DNA from: CAYUUP01 sp964447925
GTDB lineage: Bacteria; Bacillota; Clostridia; Oscillospirales; Oscillospiraceae
NCBI GenBank assembly: GCA_964447925.1
Contig: CAYUUP010000048.1
Location: 1 to 12,310, forward strand
DNA: 12,310 nt
Reading direction: 5' to 3'
The notes below the pieces were generated by a model. The model saw nothing but the letters and a program-made list of their open reading frames with translations. It had not been told where the DNA came from and searched no databases. Both the position numbers and the translations under genes were made by a program. Shown here one piece after another: positions 6,392-12,310 of the stretch (the stretch's first letter is position 1; each line of letters opens with the position of its first letter).

Positions 6392-7165
6392 TCACCGTTT
6401 CCGGTTCTTCTGGAAGATTAGCCACAGCCCCCGGAGAAGCAACTCGGTGTCCCGGATAATGCCATCCCGGCGGCAATGAGGGTAGATGGCAGCGGACTGG
6501 TCACCGGTGAGGATAACGGTGGCCCGTTCCCCCAGCTCCTCCTCAATGCGCTGGCAAAGGCTGTCCACCATGGCGGCTGTGCCATAGATCAGGCCGCTTT
6601 TCATACAGTCCACCGTGTTGCGGCCGATGATATGCTCAGGGGCTTCCAGGCTGACCCGGGGCAGCTGGGCAGTCTTGGCGGTGAGGGCATCGTGAGAGAC
6701 TTGTATCCCCGGCAGCACCTGCCCTCCCAGGTAGTAGCCCTCACTGCTGATGACCGAAATGCTGGTGGCCGTACTCATATCCACGATGATTTGGGGCAAG
6801 GGATACTTGTGGATGGCAGCCACTGAGATGACCACCTTATCGCTGCCCAGCTGTCCGGGATCCTCCAGCCGGATATTCAGCCCGGTCTTGATGCCCGGCC
6901 CTACCAGGAGAGGAGGTCTGCCGGTGAAGCGCTCCACCATGGCGCAGATTACACTGGACAGGGGCGGTACCACCGAAGAGACGATAGCCCCTTCCAGATC
7001 CGACGGCGCCACCCCATAGAGCTGCATCACGTTCCGCAGAGCGACAGCGTATTCATCTGCTGTCCGGCTCTGGTGAGTGGAGAGCCTGGCCCGAAAGCGG
7101 ATGCCTGCGGCATCCACGCCGCCCAGTTCAATTGTAGTATTGCCTACGTCCACCGCTAAGATCAT
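6392..7165 (-). CDS. coaX: Type III pantothenate kinase (CoaX family), with altered motifs
   Basis: ATP-dependent pantothenate kinase, first step of coenzyme A synthesis, of the ASKHA fold. Predicted 257 aa, normal for the family. It has the phosphate-1 motif AVDVGNTTIELG (4-15), VSSVVPPL (62-69), and GSDKVVISVAA (107-117) where most members read GADR-x-x-N-A-x-A. It then has VDMSTATSISV (128-138) where most read DFGTATT, YLGGQVLPGI (145-154) and IGRNTVDCMKSGLIYG (180-195). The acidic residues D6, D109 and D129 are kept, but R becomes K in the GADR motif and the phosphate-2 glycine becomes serine, so it may be a divergent paralogue. The ATG at 7165 has AGGAGG 7 bases upstream. First gene of a probable five-gene operon ending with mobB. 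Confidence 0.9.
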   Translation of the reverse strand: MILAVDVGNTTIELGGVDAAGIRFRARLSTHQSRTADEYAVALRNVMQLYGVAPSDLEGAIVSSVVPPLSSVICAMVERFTGRPPLLVGPGIKTGLNIRLEDPGQLGSDKVVISVAAIHKYPLPQIIVDMSTATSISVISSEGYYLGGQVLPGIQVSHDALTAKTAQLPRVSLEAPEHIIGRNTVDCMKSGLIYGTAAMVDSLCQRIEEELGERATVILTGDQSAAIYPHCRRDGIIRDTELLLRGLWLIFQKNRKR

Positions 7166-7203
7166 ACAATCCCCTCCTGACAAGGCCAAAGAGCTATGCT
7201 CTT

Positions 7204-7232
7204 ATTATGACGGAAACGCGCCGATAAATCAA
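7204..7232 (-). promoter_or_regulatory. Candidate sigma-A promoter of the coaX cluster
   Basis: On the minus strand TTGATT (7232-7227), 17 bases, then CATAAT (7209-7204). This gives a leader of roughly 30 bases before the AGGAGG and ATG of coaX. Hexamer matches are good but not perfect (4/6 and 5/6). Confidence 0.5.
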
Positions 7233-7484
7233 GAAGAATCTGTAAATTCCGGAAAATCATTTTGGCATATATATTTTGGGGAAAATGCGGCAGTAAAACC
7301 GAAAAATACTGGCAAGCCCTCTGTGAACGTGCCATATCATTTCCGCAAGATATTCTTCAAGCAAGTGCAGGATGTGTGAAAGACTGAAAACTTGCGGGGA
7401 TAATTGTTGCTCTGCGCCTCTTCCCTACAAGGCCTGTTTTGTTGCTGGCCTGCTTAATTATACCTCTGGCCACGCCGCAAAAAG

Positions 7485-7498
7485 GTTGAAATTTCAAC
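7485..7498. repeat. Perfect 14-bp palindrome GTTGAAATTTCAAC, candidate operator
   Basis: Seven-base arms with no spacer, the shape expected of a binding site for a dimeric helix-turn-helix repressor. It lies 105 bases before the cca start and about 320 bases from coaX, upstream of the best plus-strand promoter candidate. The cognate regulator is unknown and none is encoded in the window. Confidence 0.4.
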
Positions 7499-7511
7499 GG
7501 CTTTAAGGGGG

Positions 7512-7540
7512 TGGAAAAGCTATATGAAATATGGTATCAT
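7512..7540 (+). promoter_or_regulatory. Possible weak promoter for cca
   Basis: TGGAAA (7512-7517), 17 bases, TATCAT (7535-7540). The -10 matches at 5 of 6 positions and the -35 at 4 of 6. The distance to the cca start, about 55 bases from the expected transcription start, is reasonable. Tentative. Confidence 0.3.
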
Positions 7541-7587
7541 AAGGAGTACATCCCCCAAGTCCGCTAATTGCTAGACCACTGACACGC

Positions 7588-7596
7588 AGGAGGTGA
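7588..7596 (+). promoter_or_regulatory. Consensus ribosome binding site of cca
   Basis: AGGAGGTGA, an unbroken nine-base complement to the 16S rRNA 3' end, six bases before the ATG at 7603 (nine from the AGGAGG core). It fixes the cca start. Confidence 0.85.
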
Positions 7597-7602
7597 TTCA
7601 CT

Positions 7603-8952
7603 ATGCAGAGGATTCTCATCCCACCCGACCCGGAGGCCCTGCTGGCCCGGCTGGAGACATCCGGCCACGGCGCATGGCTGGTGGGGGGCTGCGTCCGGGA
7701 CAGCTTGCTGGGCCTGCCCCCTAAGGACTGGGACATCTGCACCACCGCCCGGCCGGAGCAGGTCATGGCCCTGTTCGGCGGCGCTGCCCGTCCCACCGGT
7801 CTGCGCCATGGCACTGTCACTGTGGCGGCAGGGGGCCGGGGTTATGAGATCACCACTTGCCGCCGGGAATCGGGCTACTCTGACTACCGTCACCCTGACA
7901 GGGTGGATTTCGTCCAAAATCTGGAGGAGGATCTGGCCCGGCGGGACTTCACCATCAACGCCATGGCATATTCTCCCAAATCGGGCGTCATCGACCCTTT
8001 TGGTGGGCGGCAGGACCTGTCAGGCAAAATTCTCCGCTGTGTGGGCCAGCCGGAGCGACGCTTCCGGGAGGATGCCCTGCGGCTGCTGCGGGCGCTGCGC
8101 TTTGCCGCCCGCTTCAACCTGACGTTGGAGCCGGAGACGCAGGACGCCCTGCTCAGCTGTAGGACGCTTCTGGATGAAATTGCCCCGGAGCGTATCTTCA
8201 CCGAGTGGAAGGGCATCCTCACGGCTCCCGGCGTGGCCACGGTACTGCGGCAGTACCGTGAGGTCTTTGCCCAGACCGCCCCGGAACTGCGGCCTATGTT
8301 CGACTTTGACCAGCGCAATCCTCACCACTGCTGGGACGTGTGGGAACATACCCTCCGGGCAGTGGAGACCGCTCCCCCTGACCCTGTCCTCCGGCTGGCG
8401 CTGCTCTTTCACGATGCGGGCAAGCCTGCCTGCTTCACGGTGGACAGCAACGGCATGGGCCATTTCTACGGCCACGCTGCCGTCAGCGAGAAAATTGCTG
8501 CCCGGGTGCTTTCCCGGCTGCGCGGTGACCGGGCTGCCAGGGATCGGGTCTGCACACTGATCCGCGTCCATGGCCACCCCCTGCCGGAGACGCCCAAGGC
8601 TATGCGGCGGCTAATCTTCCGGCTGGGGGAGGATATGACTCGGGATCTTTTGGCGGTATGGCGGGCGGATGGCGTGGCCTGCAACCCCGCAGAGTGGCCC
8701 CGGCGGGAAGCTGCCCTGCGCCGGGCGGAGATGCTGCTGACATCGCCGGAGATACTGGAGCCAGCTGTCTCCCGCCGGAAGCTCTCCATCAGTGGCCGGG
8801 AACTGATGGCTCTGGGGATGGATCCCGGCCCGGCCCTGGGCCAGATGCTGGACTGGCTGCTGGAGCAGGTGGTGGAGGAGATGCTGCCAGATGATCCGGA
8901 AGCGCTGCTGGAGGCCGCACAGCGGCGGATGGAGGGAATTTCACCTGAATGA
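7603..8952 (+). CDS. cca: CCA tRNA nucleotidyltransferase with HD domain
   Basis: Adds or repairs the 3'-terminal CCA of tRNAs without a template. The 449-aa protein is a class II nucleotidyltransferase. It has the GGCVRD motif (28-33), PPKDWDICT with metal-binding D42 and D44, the third strand EITTCRRES with E81, LARRDFTINAMAY (110-122), DPFGGRQDL and REDALRLLRALRFAARF (about 155-171). A C-terminal HD-type region follows (HHCWDVWEHT at 241-250, LLFHDAGKP with H270-D271), then ISGRELMALG near the end. It is longer than the B. subtilis enzyme (about 397 aa), mainly through the HD region. Without the full motif context a poly(A) polymerase is a conceivable alternative, but the pattern fits CCA-adding enzymes. 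It is the only plus-strand gene here, and its stop codon abuts a shared terminator. Confidence 0.93.
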   Translation: MQRILIPPDPEALLARLETSGHGAWLVGGCVRDSLLGLPPKDWDICTTARPEQVMALFGGAARPTGLRHGTVTVAAGGRGYEITTCRRESGYSDYRHPDRVDFVQNLEEDLARRDFTINAMAYSPKSGVIDPFGGRQDLSGKILRCVGQPERRFREDALRLLRALRFAARFNLTLEPETQDALLSCRTLLDEIAPERIFTEWKGILTAPGVATVLRQYREVFAQTAPELRPMFDFDQRNPHHCWDVWEHTLRAVETAPPDPVLRLALLFHDAGKPACFTVDSNGMGHFYGHAAVSEKIAARVLSRLRGDRAARDRVCTLIRVHGHPLPETPKAMRRLIFRLGEDMTRDLLAVWRADGVACNPAEWPRREAALRRAEMLLTSPEILEPAVSRRKLSISGRELMALGMDPGPALGQMLDWLLEQVVEEMLPDDPEALLEAAQRRMEGISPE

Positions 8953-8953
8953 A

Positions 8954-8982
8954 AAACCGGCCCCCACAGGCGGGGCCGGTTT
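8954..8982. terminator. Bidirectional terminator shared by cca and the convergent P-loop gene
   Basis: AAACCGGCCCC (8954-8964) and GGGGCCGGTTT (8972-8982) form an 11-base-pair stem with a 7-base loop. It begins one base after the last base of the cca TGA. The minus-strand reading ends in TTTTT, the plus-strand in TTT, so it is stronger for the minus-strand gene that ends at 9002. Confidence 0.85.
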
Positions 8983-9001
8983 CATTGATTTATGAAGGAA
9001 C

Positions 9002-9412
9002 TCAAAAATACTTCCGTACGCCCTCCCGGGCCTCGCTGGGATCCTCGGTGATGGTGACGGTGAATTTGATGTTATTCTGCTCGGAGAAGGCCTCCAGCCA
9101 GTCCAGGAATTCCTCCACCTCGGGGCTACCCTCACAGGGGACCACCCGGCAGAGTGAGTCGATAAATATATGGGTAATATCATAGTTGCCGGCATACAGG
9201 CCCGAAATCATGCCCTTCAGAAATTCGAACGACTTGAGATCATACTCGCTGGCTTCCACCAATCGGATGTTGTAATGGATGTCATAGGTGAGTTTGCGGT
9301 TCCGCTCGATGCAGACCACGTTGCCGTGTTCAGTCTGAATGGCGGAGTTGATCAGTTCGATAAGCTGCTTGGTCTTGCCGGTTCCTTTTTTTCCCATAAT
9401 GACCTTAATCAT
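9002..9412 (-). CDS. Small P-loop ATP/GTP-binding protein of unknown function
   Basis: A 136-aa soluble protein that is little more than a nucleotide-binding core. It opens directly with MIKVIMGKKGTGKTKQLIEL, a Walker A motif (G7-T14) on the first strand. It has a hydrophobic strand NVVCIE (31-36), a Walker B-like strand DITHIFIDSL (78-87, D85), an acidic helix VEEFLDWLEAF, and a last strand KFTVTITEDPSEAREGVRKYF near the C-terminus. It lacks the zinc-ribbon cysteines of thymidine kinase, which has a similar start. I recall close relatives as conserved hypothetical proteins in clostridia but know no function. The ATG has AAGGAGTG 8 bases upstream. It lies 123 bases downstream of the M16 peptidase, with no clear terminator between, so read-through from there is possible. 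It converges on cca. Confidence 0.8.
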   Translation of the reverse strand: MIKVIMGKKGTGKTKQLIELINSAIQTEHGNVVCIERNRKLTYDIHYNIRLVEASEYDLKSFEFLKGMISGLYAGNYDITHIFIDSLCRVVPCEGSPEVEEFLDWLEAFSEQNNIKFTVTITEDPSEAREGVRKYF

Positions 9413-9535
9413 GTAAAATCACTCCTTGCAGGTGTTTACCCGGGCTGGCGGGTTCTTGATGTGTATAGCGTACCATATTGAGCGGGATTTTTCAACTGCT
9501 TTTCTGTGAAAATTTTTCTTTTTCTTGCGGACGGC

Positions 9536-10789
9536 CTATAAAAGCGCCCGATAATTTTCCTCCCGGGCCACCCGGCCAACAGCGGAAAAGGAGGCACGGT
9601 CAAAGCGAAAGATGTCCTCCGCCCGGCGGCGGATGGCCTCCCTAGTGACGGCATCGTGAGCGGCGATAATCTCATCCGGGGTAAGGATCGGCTCCCCCAG
9701 CAGCTCTGACCGGGCCAGGTGGGTCATCCGGGACATGGTGGACTCTAACCCCATGAGGACGTTGGCCTTGCTCTGCTCCCTGGCCCGCTCCAACTCCGCC
9801 TCGCTGACGCCGGAGGAGACCAGCTCCTCCACCACTTGCCGGATGGAGGAGAGGGCCTCCCCCTCTGTCTCCCGGTTCAAGGCGGTGTAGATCTGGAAGG
9901 TGGCGATGTCCTCATAGACGCCGCCGCTGGAATAAATGGTATAGCACAGGCCCCGTTTCTCCCGTACTTCCTGAAAGAGCCGGGAGGACATACCACCGCC
10001 CAAAACGGAGGACAGCAACTGTGTCTCATACCGGGTGGGGATGTCTTTCTCCGCATAGGGAAAAGCCAGCATTAGATGGTTCTGCTCAATGGCCTTTTTC
10101 CGCAGGGTCAGTGCGGGGTTATACTGGGCGGGCTTCCGCTTTTTGCTCTTTCCGGTGGGGAGGGCGGAGAAACGCTCACAGATGGCGTCCACCACGGCGT
10201 TGTCAAAGGAGCCGGCCAACGCCACAACAATTTTATCCGGGAGGTAGTGGCTGTCCCGGTAGTCCCGGAGCCACTGGCCAGTCATCTTTTCCAGCGTGGC
10301 CCTTTTCCCCAGGATGGGCCGAGCCAGAGAACACCCCCGGTACATGGCGGCATTCAGACGCTCATTCACCAGGTCGGCGGGGTCATCGGCATACATACCA
10401 ATTTCCTCCAGAATGACGCCCCGCTCTGTCTCCACATCTTCCTGGGCAAAACGGGTGTCCAACAGCATACTGCATAGAATGTCCAGCGCCTCCAGCAGAT
10501 GGATGTCTAGGGCACGGGCGTAGAAGCAAGTGGACTCCTTAGAGGTGAAGGCGTTAATCTGACCGCCGATCATGTCCATCCGCTCCGCCATTTGAGCGGC
10601 GGTGTGGGTGCGCGTCCCTTTAAAGACCATATGCTCGATAAAGTGGGCTGCGCCGGACTGACTGGCCGTCTCGTCCCGGGAGCCGGTGGCCACCCAGATA
10701 CCCAAGGCAGCGGAGCGAAGCCCTTCCATCCGTTCCGTCAGGATCCGAACGCCGTTGGGGAGAATATATCGCTGTCTGTTCTGCTCCAT
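9536..10789 (-). CDS. M16 family zinc metallopeptidase (YmxG/MlpA type)
   Basis: Inverzincin peptidase of 417 aa with one M16 catalytic half and one M16C half. The zinc site is HFIEHMVFKGT (HxxEH, H49, E52, H53), with the third ligand expected at E129 in ERGVILEEIGMYADDP. The C-terminal half carries GGGMSSRLFQEVREKRGLCYTIYSS, the conserved R/Y substrate-binding block of the family. Length and layout match B. subtilis MlpA (YmxG), which lies downstream of pnpA, as this gene lies downstream of pnp here. No signal peptide is seen, so it is probably cytoplasmic; its natural substrates are unknown. AGGAGG lies 10 bases upstream of the ATG. It follows the CapA-type lipoprotein gene by 57 bases and is probably co-transcribed with it. 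Confidence 0.92.
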   Translation of the reverse strand: MEQNRQRYILPNGVRILTERMEGLRSAALGIWVATGSRDETASQSGAAHFIEHMVFKGTRTHTAAQMAERMDMIGGQINAFTSKESTCFYARALDIHLLEALDILCSMLLDTRFAQEDVETERGVILEEIGMYADDPADLVNERLNAAMYRGCSLARPILGKRATLEKMTGQWLRDYRDSHYLPDKIVVALAGSFDNAVVDAICERFSALPTGKSKKRKPAQYNPALTLRKKAIEQNHLMLAFPYAEKDIPTRYETQLLSSVLGGGMSSRLFQEVREKRGLCYTIYSSGGVYEDIATFQIYTALNRETEGEALSSIRQVVEELVSSGVSEAELERAREQSKANVLMGLESTMSRMTHLARSELLGEPILTPDEIIAAHDAVTREAIRRRAEDIFRFDRASFSAVGRVAREENYRALL

Positions 10790-10846
10790 TTATGGGCTTC
10801 CTCCTGAATGTGGGTCTGTTTCTTAGTTTGGAAAAAACGGCGGGAG

Positions 10847-12016
10847 TTATTCTGCGGCCTGGGTGACAACTCCGGCACTGTCGATGGAGATATCGGTGGA
10901 GATACCCTCCATGTAGCGAAAGAACTTCTGCCGGCTCTCTGTATCTGTGATGGCGGTCACCTTGCCCCCCTCTGTCCAGGCGGGGACCAGCTGGAACTGG
11001 GCAGACTGATCACCGGCCTCGTTCCGGCCCACCTCCACCTCCAGCAGCATGGTATACTGGGCGGTAGAGGAAAACCAGAAGTTGCCCATGGAATAGAAAA
11101 TAGGCTTGCCTTCATACCAGGAGATACCTTGAAGGACATGAGGGTGATCCCCCACCACCACATCGGCCCCGGCATCGATGAACTCCTTCCCGGAGGCCAG
11201 CTGATAGTCCTCCAGCCAGGTAGTGTGTTCGGTGCCCCAATGGATGTAGACCACCACAAAGTCTGCGTTTTCCCTTGCCTCGGCAATGCGCTGGCAAATC
11301 AGCTCGTTGCTCTCGGCGGTGCGGAACACCCCGGACTCCGTCTCGCTGGCTCCGCGGGTCAGCTCGGCCCACTCCACCCGGCTGCCCGCCACATAGGCTA
11401 CGGTGCAGTTCTCCAGCCGGGCATACCAGACGGCAGAGGCCTCGTCAATGTCCTCTCCGGCACCCACATAGGGCAGCCCGGCAGCACGGAAAGTGTCCAG
11501 CGTGTCCTGCAGGCCAACCTCGCCGTAGTCAAAGACATGGTTGTTGGCCAGAATCGCCACGTCGGTTCCCATGTCTTCCAGAACGGAAATGCGCGCCGGA
11601 TTCCCCCGGAAGGTGTAGGTTTTGTCGGGGATAGCCGTACCCCGGGTGGTAAAGGCAAATTCGCTGTTCAGGCACATGACATCCGCCTCCCGCATGGTTT
11701 CCAGCAGAGAACTGCTGAAGCAGCCCTCCAGCCCGTAGGAGGACAGCGCCTTGGCCGGGACAGAGTCATCTGCCAGGCTGACATCTCCGGCAAAGCAGAG
11801 CGTGTAGGAATAGGGTTCAAAGAGTTCCGGCTCCGGTTCCGGCTCACTTTCTGGTTCTGACTCAGTTCCCAATTCGCTCTCTGCCTCTGCCTCCGTCTCC
11901 GTCTCCGTCTCAACAGTCGGCTCCGACTCCGGTTCCGGATCTGCATTTCCCTGGGGTGCGGCGGCGCAGCCCGCCAGCAGACAGAGGGCCAGCAGCAGAA
12001 TCATGATGCGCTTCAT
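10847..12016 (-). CDS. CapA-family lipoprotein (poly-gamma-glutamate synthesis/metallophosphatase-like)
   Basis: A 389-aa exported lipoprotein. MKRIMILLLALCLLAGC is a lipoprotein signal with lipobox LAGC (C17). Residues 26-66 are an extremely acidic, low-complexity linker of E, P, T and S (patterns such as ETETETEAEAE and SEPEPEPE), likely a flexible spacer from membrane to enzyme domain. From residue 72 it is a CapA (PGA_cap, calcineurin-like) domain: FAGDVSLAD (75-83), CLNSEFAF (115-122), ILANNHVFDYG (155-165), YIHWGTEHTTW (257-267), VVVGDHPHVLQG (286-297) and IFYSMGNFWFSS (306-317), which retain the Asp, Asn and His metal-ligand positions. Family members occur in capsule synthesis but many have no known role; no capB/capC lie here. 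AAAGGA is 8 bases upstream. It sits between pnp and the M16 peptidase. Confidence 0.92.
   Translation of the reverse strand: MKRIMILLLALCLLAGCAAAPQGNADPEPESEPTVETETETEAEAESELGTESEPESEPEPEPELFEPYSYTLCFAGDVSLADDSVPAKALSSYGLEGCFSSSLLETMREADVMCLNSEFAFTTRGTAIPDKTYTFRGNPARISVLEDMGTDVAILANNHVFDYGEVGLQDTLDTFRAAGLPYVGAGEDIDEASAVWYARLENCTVAYVAGSRVEWAELTRGASETESGVFRTAESNELICQRIAEARENADFVVVYIHWGTEHTTWLEDYQLASGKEFIDAGADVVVGDHPHVLQGISWYEGKPIFYSMGNFWFSSTAQYTMLLEVEVGRNEAGDQSAQFQLVPAWTEGGKVTAITDTESRQKFFRYMEGISTDISIDSAGVVTQAAE
11881..11910. repeat. Hexanucleotide tandem repeat inside the CapA lipoprotein gene
   Basis: On the plus strand two units CTGCCT followed by three units CCGTCT. On the coding strand these give GAGACG-type and GAGGCA-type pairs of codons, that is the ET and EA repeats of the acidic linker. 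Gain or loss of a unit keeps the reading frame and changes the linker by two residues. Confidence 0.8.
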
Positions 12017-12052
12017 ATTTCCGTTCCTTTCCAGCTGTGGGGGCTTCCAGAT

Positions 12053-12089
12053 AAAAGGGCCGGACAGACAACACCGCCCGTCCGACCCT
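12053..12089 (-). terminator. Intrinsic terminator after pnp
   Basis: On the minus strand AGGGTCGGAC (12089-12080) pairs with GTCCGGCCCT (12065-12056), 10 pairs with one G-U, a 14-base loop, followed by TTT then A and T. It lies 14 bases after the pnp stop and upstream of the CapA-type gene, so that gene needs some read-through or a promoter of its own, which I do not see clearly. Confidence 0.75.
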
Positions 12090-12103
12090 ATGGCGTTTTC
12101 TAA

Positions 12104-12310
12104 TCAGTTCTTCTGCTCTGACTGCTGGCGAGCCTTGATTTCCCGCAGGGCATCCTTGTGGGAGAGGTTGACGCGGCCCTTTTCATCAATGTCCGTGACC
12201 TTGACCCAGATCATATCGCCAATGTTCACCACGTCCTCCACGCGGTTTACCCGGTGGTTGGCCAGTTTGGAGATATGAACCATGCCGTCCTTGCCGGGGG
12301 CCAGCTCCAC
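12104..12310 (-). CDS. pnp: Polynucleotide phosphorylase, C-terminal S1 domain (partial)
   Basis: The last 68 residues of a protein that continues off the right edge; the first visible codon (GTG) is internal valine, not a start. ELAPGKDGMVHISKLANHRV, then VEDVVNIGDMIWVKVTDIDEKGRVNLSHKDAL, is the S1 RNA-binding domain at the C-terminus of PNPase, the 3'-to-5' phosphorolytic exoribonuclease of mRNA decay. The short tail ARQQSEQKN ends the protein. The phrase pattern LxPGKDGxVHISKL...VxDVVxxGD is characteristic of PNPase among S1 proteins, and the M16 peptidase downstream matches the pnpA neighbourhood of B. subtilis. A ribosomal S1-like or other S1 protein is less likely. Confidence 0.88.
   Translation of the reverse strand: MELAPGKDGMVHISKLANHRVNRVEDVVNIGDMIWVKVTDIDEKGRVNLSHKDALREIKARQQSEQKN

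Larger units (their letters stand above)
7166..7602. other. Divergent intergenic region between coaX and cca
   Basis: 437 bases, visibly richer in A and T than the flanking genes, with no convincing coding frame. It holds the coaX promoter near its left end, a perfect 14-base palindrome (7485-7498), and near the right end the cca ribosome site and a possible plus-strand promoter (TGGAAA, 17 bases, TATCAT at 7535-7540). I see no tRNA cloverleaf or recognisable riboswitch in it. Confidence 0.5.

Noticed and set aside
7077..7379. A 100-codon plus-strand frame spanning the coaX start and the intergenic region
   Set aside because: Half of it is antisense to coaX, the start has no ribosome site, and the translation has no recognisable motif.
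7361..7395. Inverted repeat GCAAGT ... ACTTGC in the coaX-cca gap, considered as a terminator or RNA element
   Set aside because: Only six base pairs with a 23-base loop and no T-run; expected by chance at this length.
9413..9535. A promoter for the P-loop gene (TATACA near 9467 or TTGAAA near 9495)
   Set aside because: No pair of hexamers with acceptable spacing; the TTGAAA to TATACA distance is about 22 bases.
10808..11860. A 350-codon open frame on the plus strand opposite the CapA lipoprotein
   Set aside because: It mirrors the codon structure of the real minus-strand gene, and the translation has no family motif.
1..12310. Search for CRISPR arrays, insertion sequences, tRNA/rRNA genes, phage or defence genes
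   Set aside because: No spaced direct repeats, transposase motifs, cloverleaf sequences or defence-type domains were seen; the window reads as core chromosome.

Overview
The window comes from a spore-forming, fairly GC-rich Firmicute, most likely a gut clostridium of the Oscillospiraceae/Ruminococcaceae type. The reasons are the spoIIGA-sigE sporulation pair, strong AGGAGG-type ribosome binding sites before nearly every gene, Gram-positive promoter hexamers, and protein sequences that read as clostridial. I place it only at this level. Almost all genes run on the minus strand; the one plus-strand gene is cca.

In minus-strand transcription order, starting at the right edge: the 3' end of pnp (polynucleotide phosphorylase) with its terminator; a CapA-type lipoprotein with a low-complexity acidic linker; an M16 zinc peptidase of the YmxG/MlpA type; and a small uncharacterised P-loop protein. 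The last converges on cca (plus strand), and the two share one bidirectional terminator. A 437-base AT-rich divergent gap separates cca from the next minus-strand cluster: coaX-like pantothenate kinase, thioredoxin, a GT4-like glycosyltransferase, a hotdog thioesterase and mobB. These are tightly packed, including an ATGA overlap, and are probably one operon. Then come gdhA with its own promoter and a strong terminator, two tandem half-length TauE/SafE permease genes, a 308-base gap carrying a plausible Spo0A-type promoter, and spoIIGA followed by the start of sigE.

Functionally the content is mainly core metabolism and maintenance: RNA decay and tRNA 3'-end repair (pnp, cca), CoA synthesis (coaX), ammonia assimilation (gdhA), redox (trx), molybdenum cofactor maturation (mobB), and mother-cell sporulation control (spoIIGA cleaves pro-sigma-E). 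I see no mobile element, CRISPR array, rRNA, tRNA or obvious defence system, and no clearly new multi-gene system. The items most worth a second look are the orphan P-loop protein, the split TauE/SafE pair, altered conserved motifs in the CoaX protein, the repeat-encoded acidic linker of the CapA lipoprotein, and a perfect 14-base palindrome upstream of cca.
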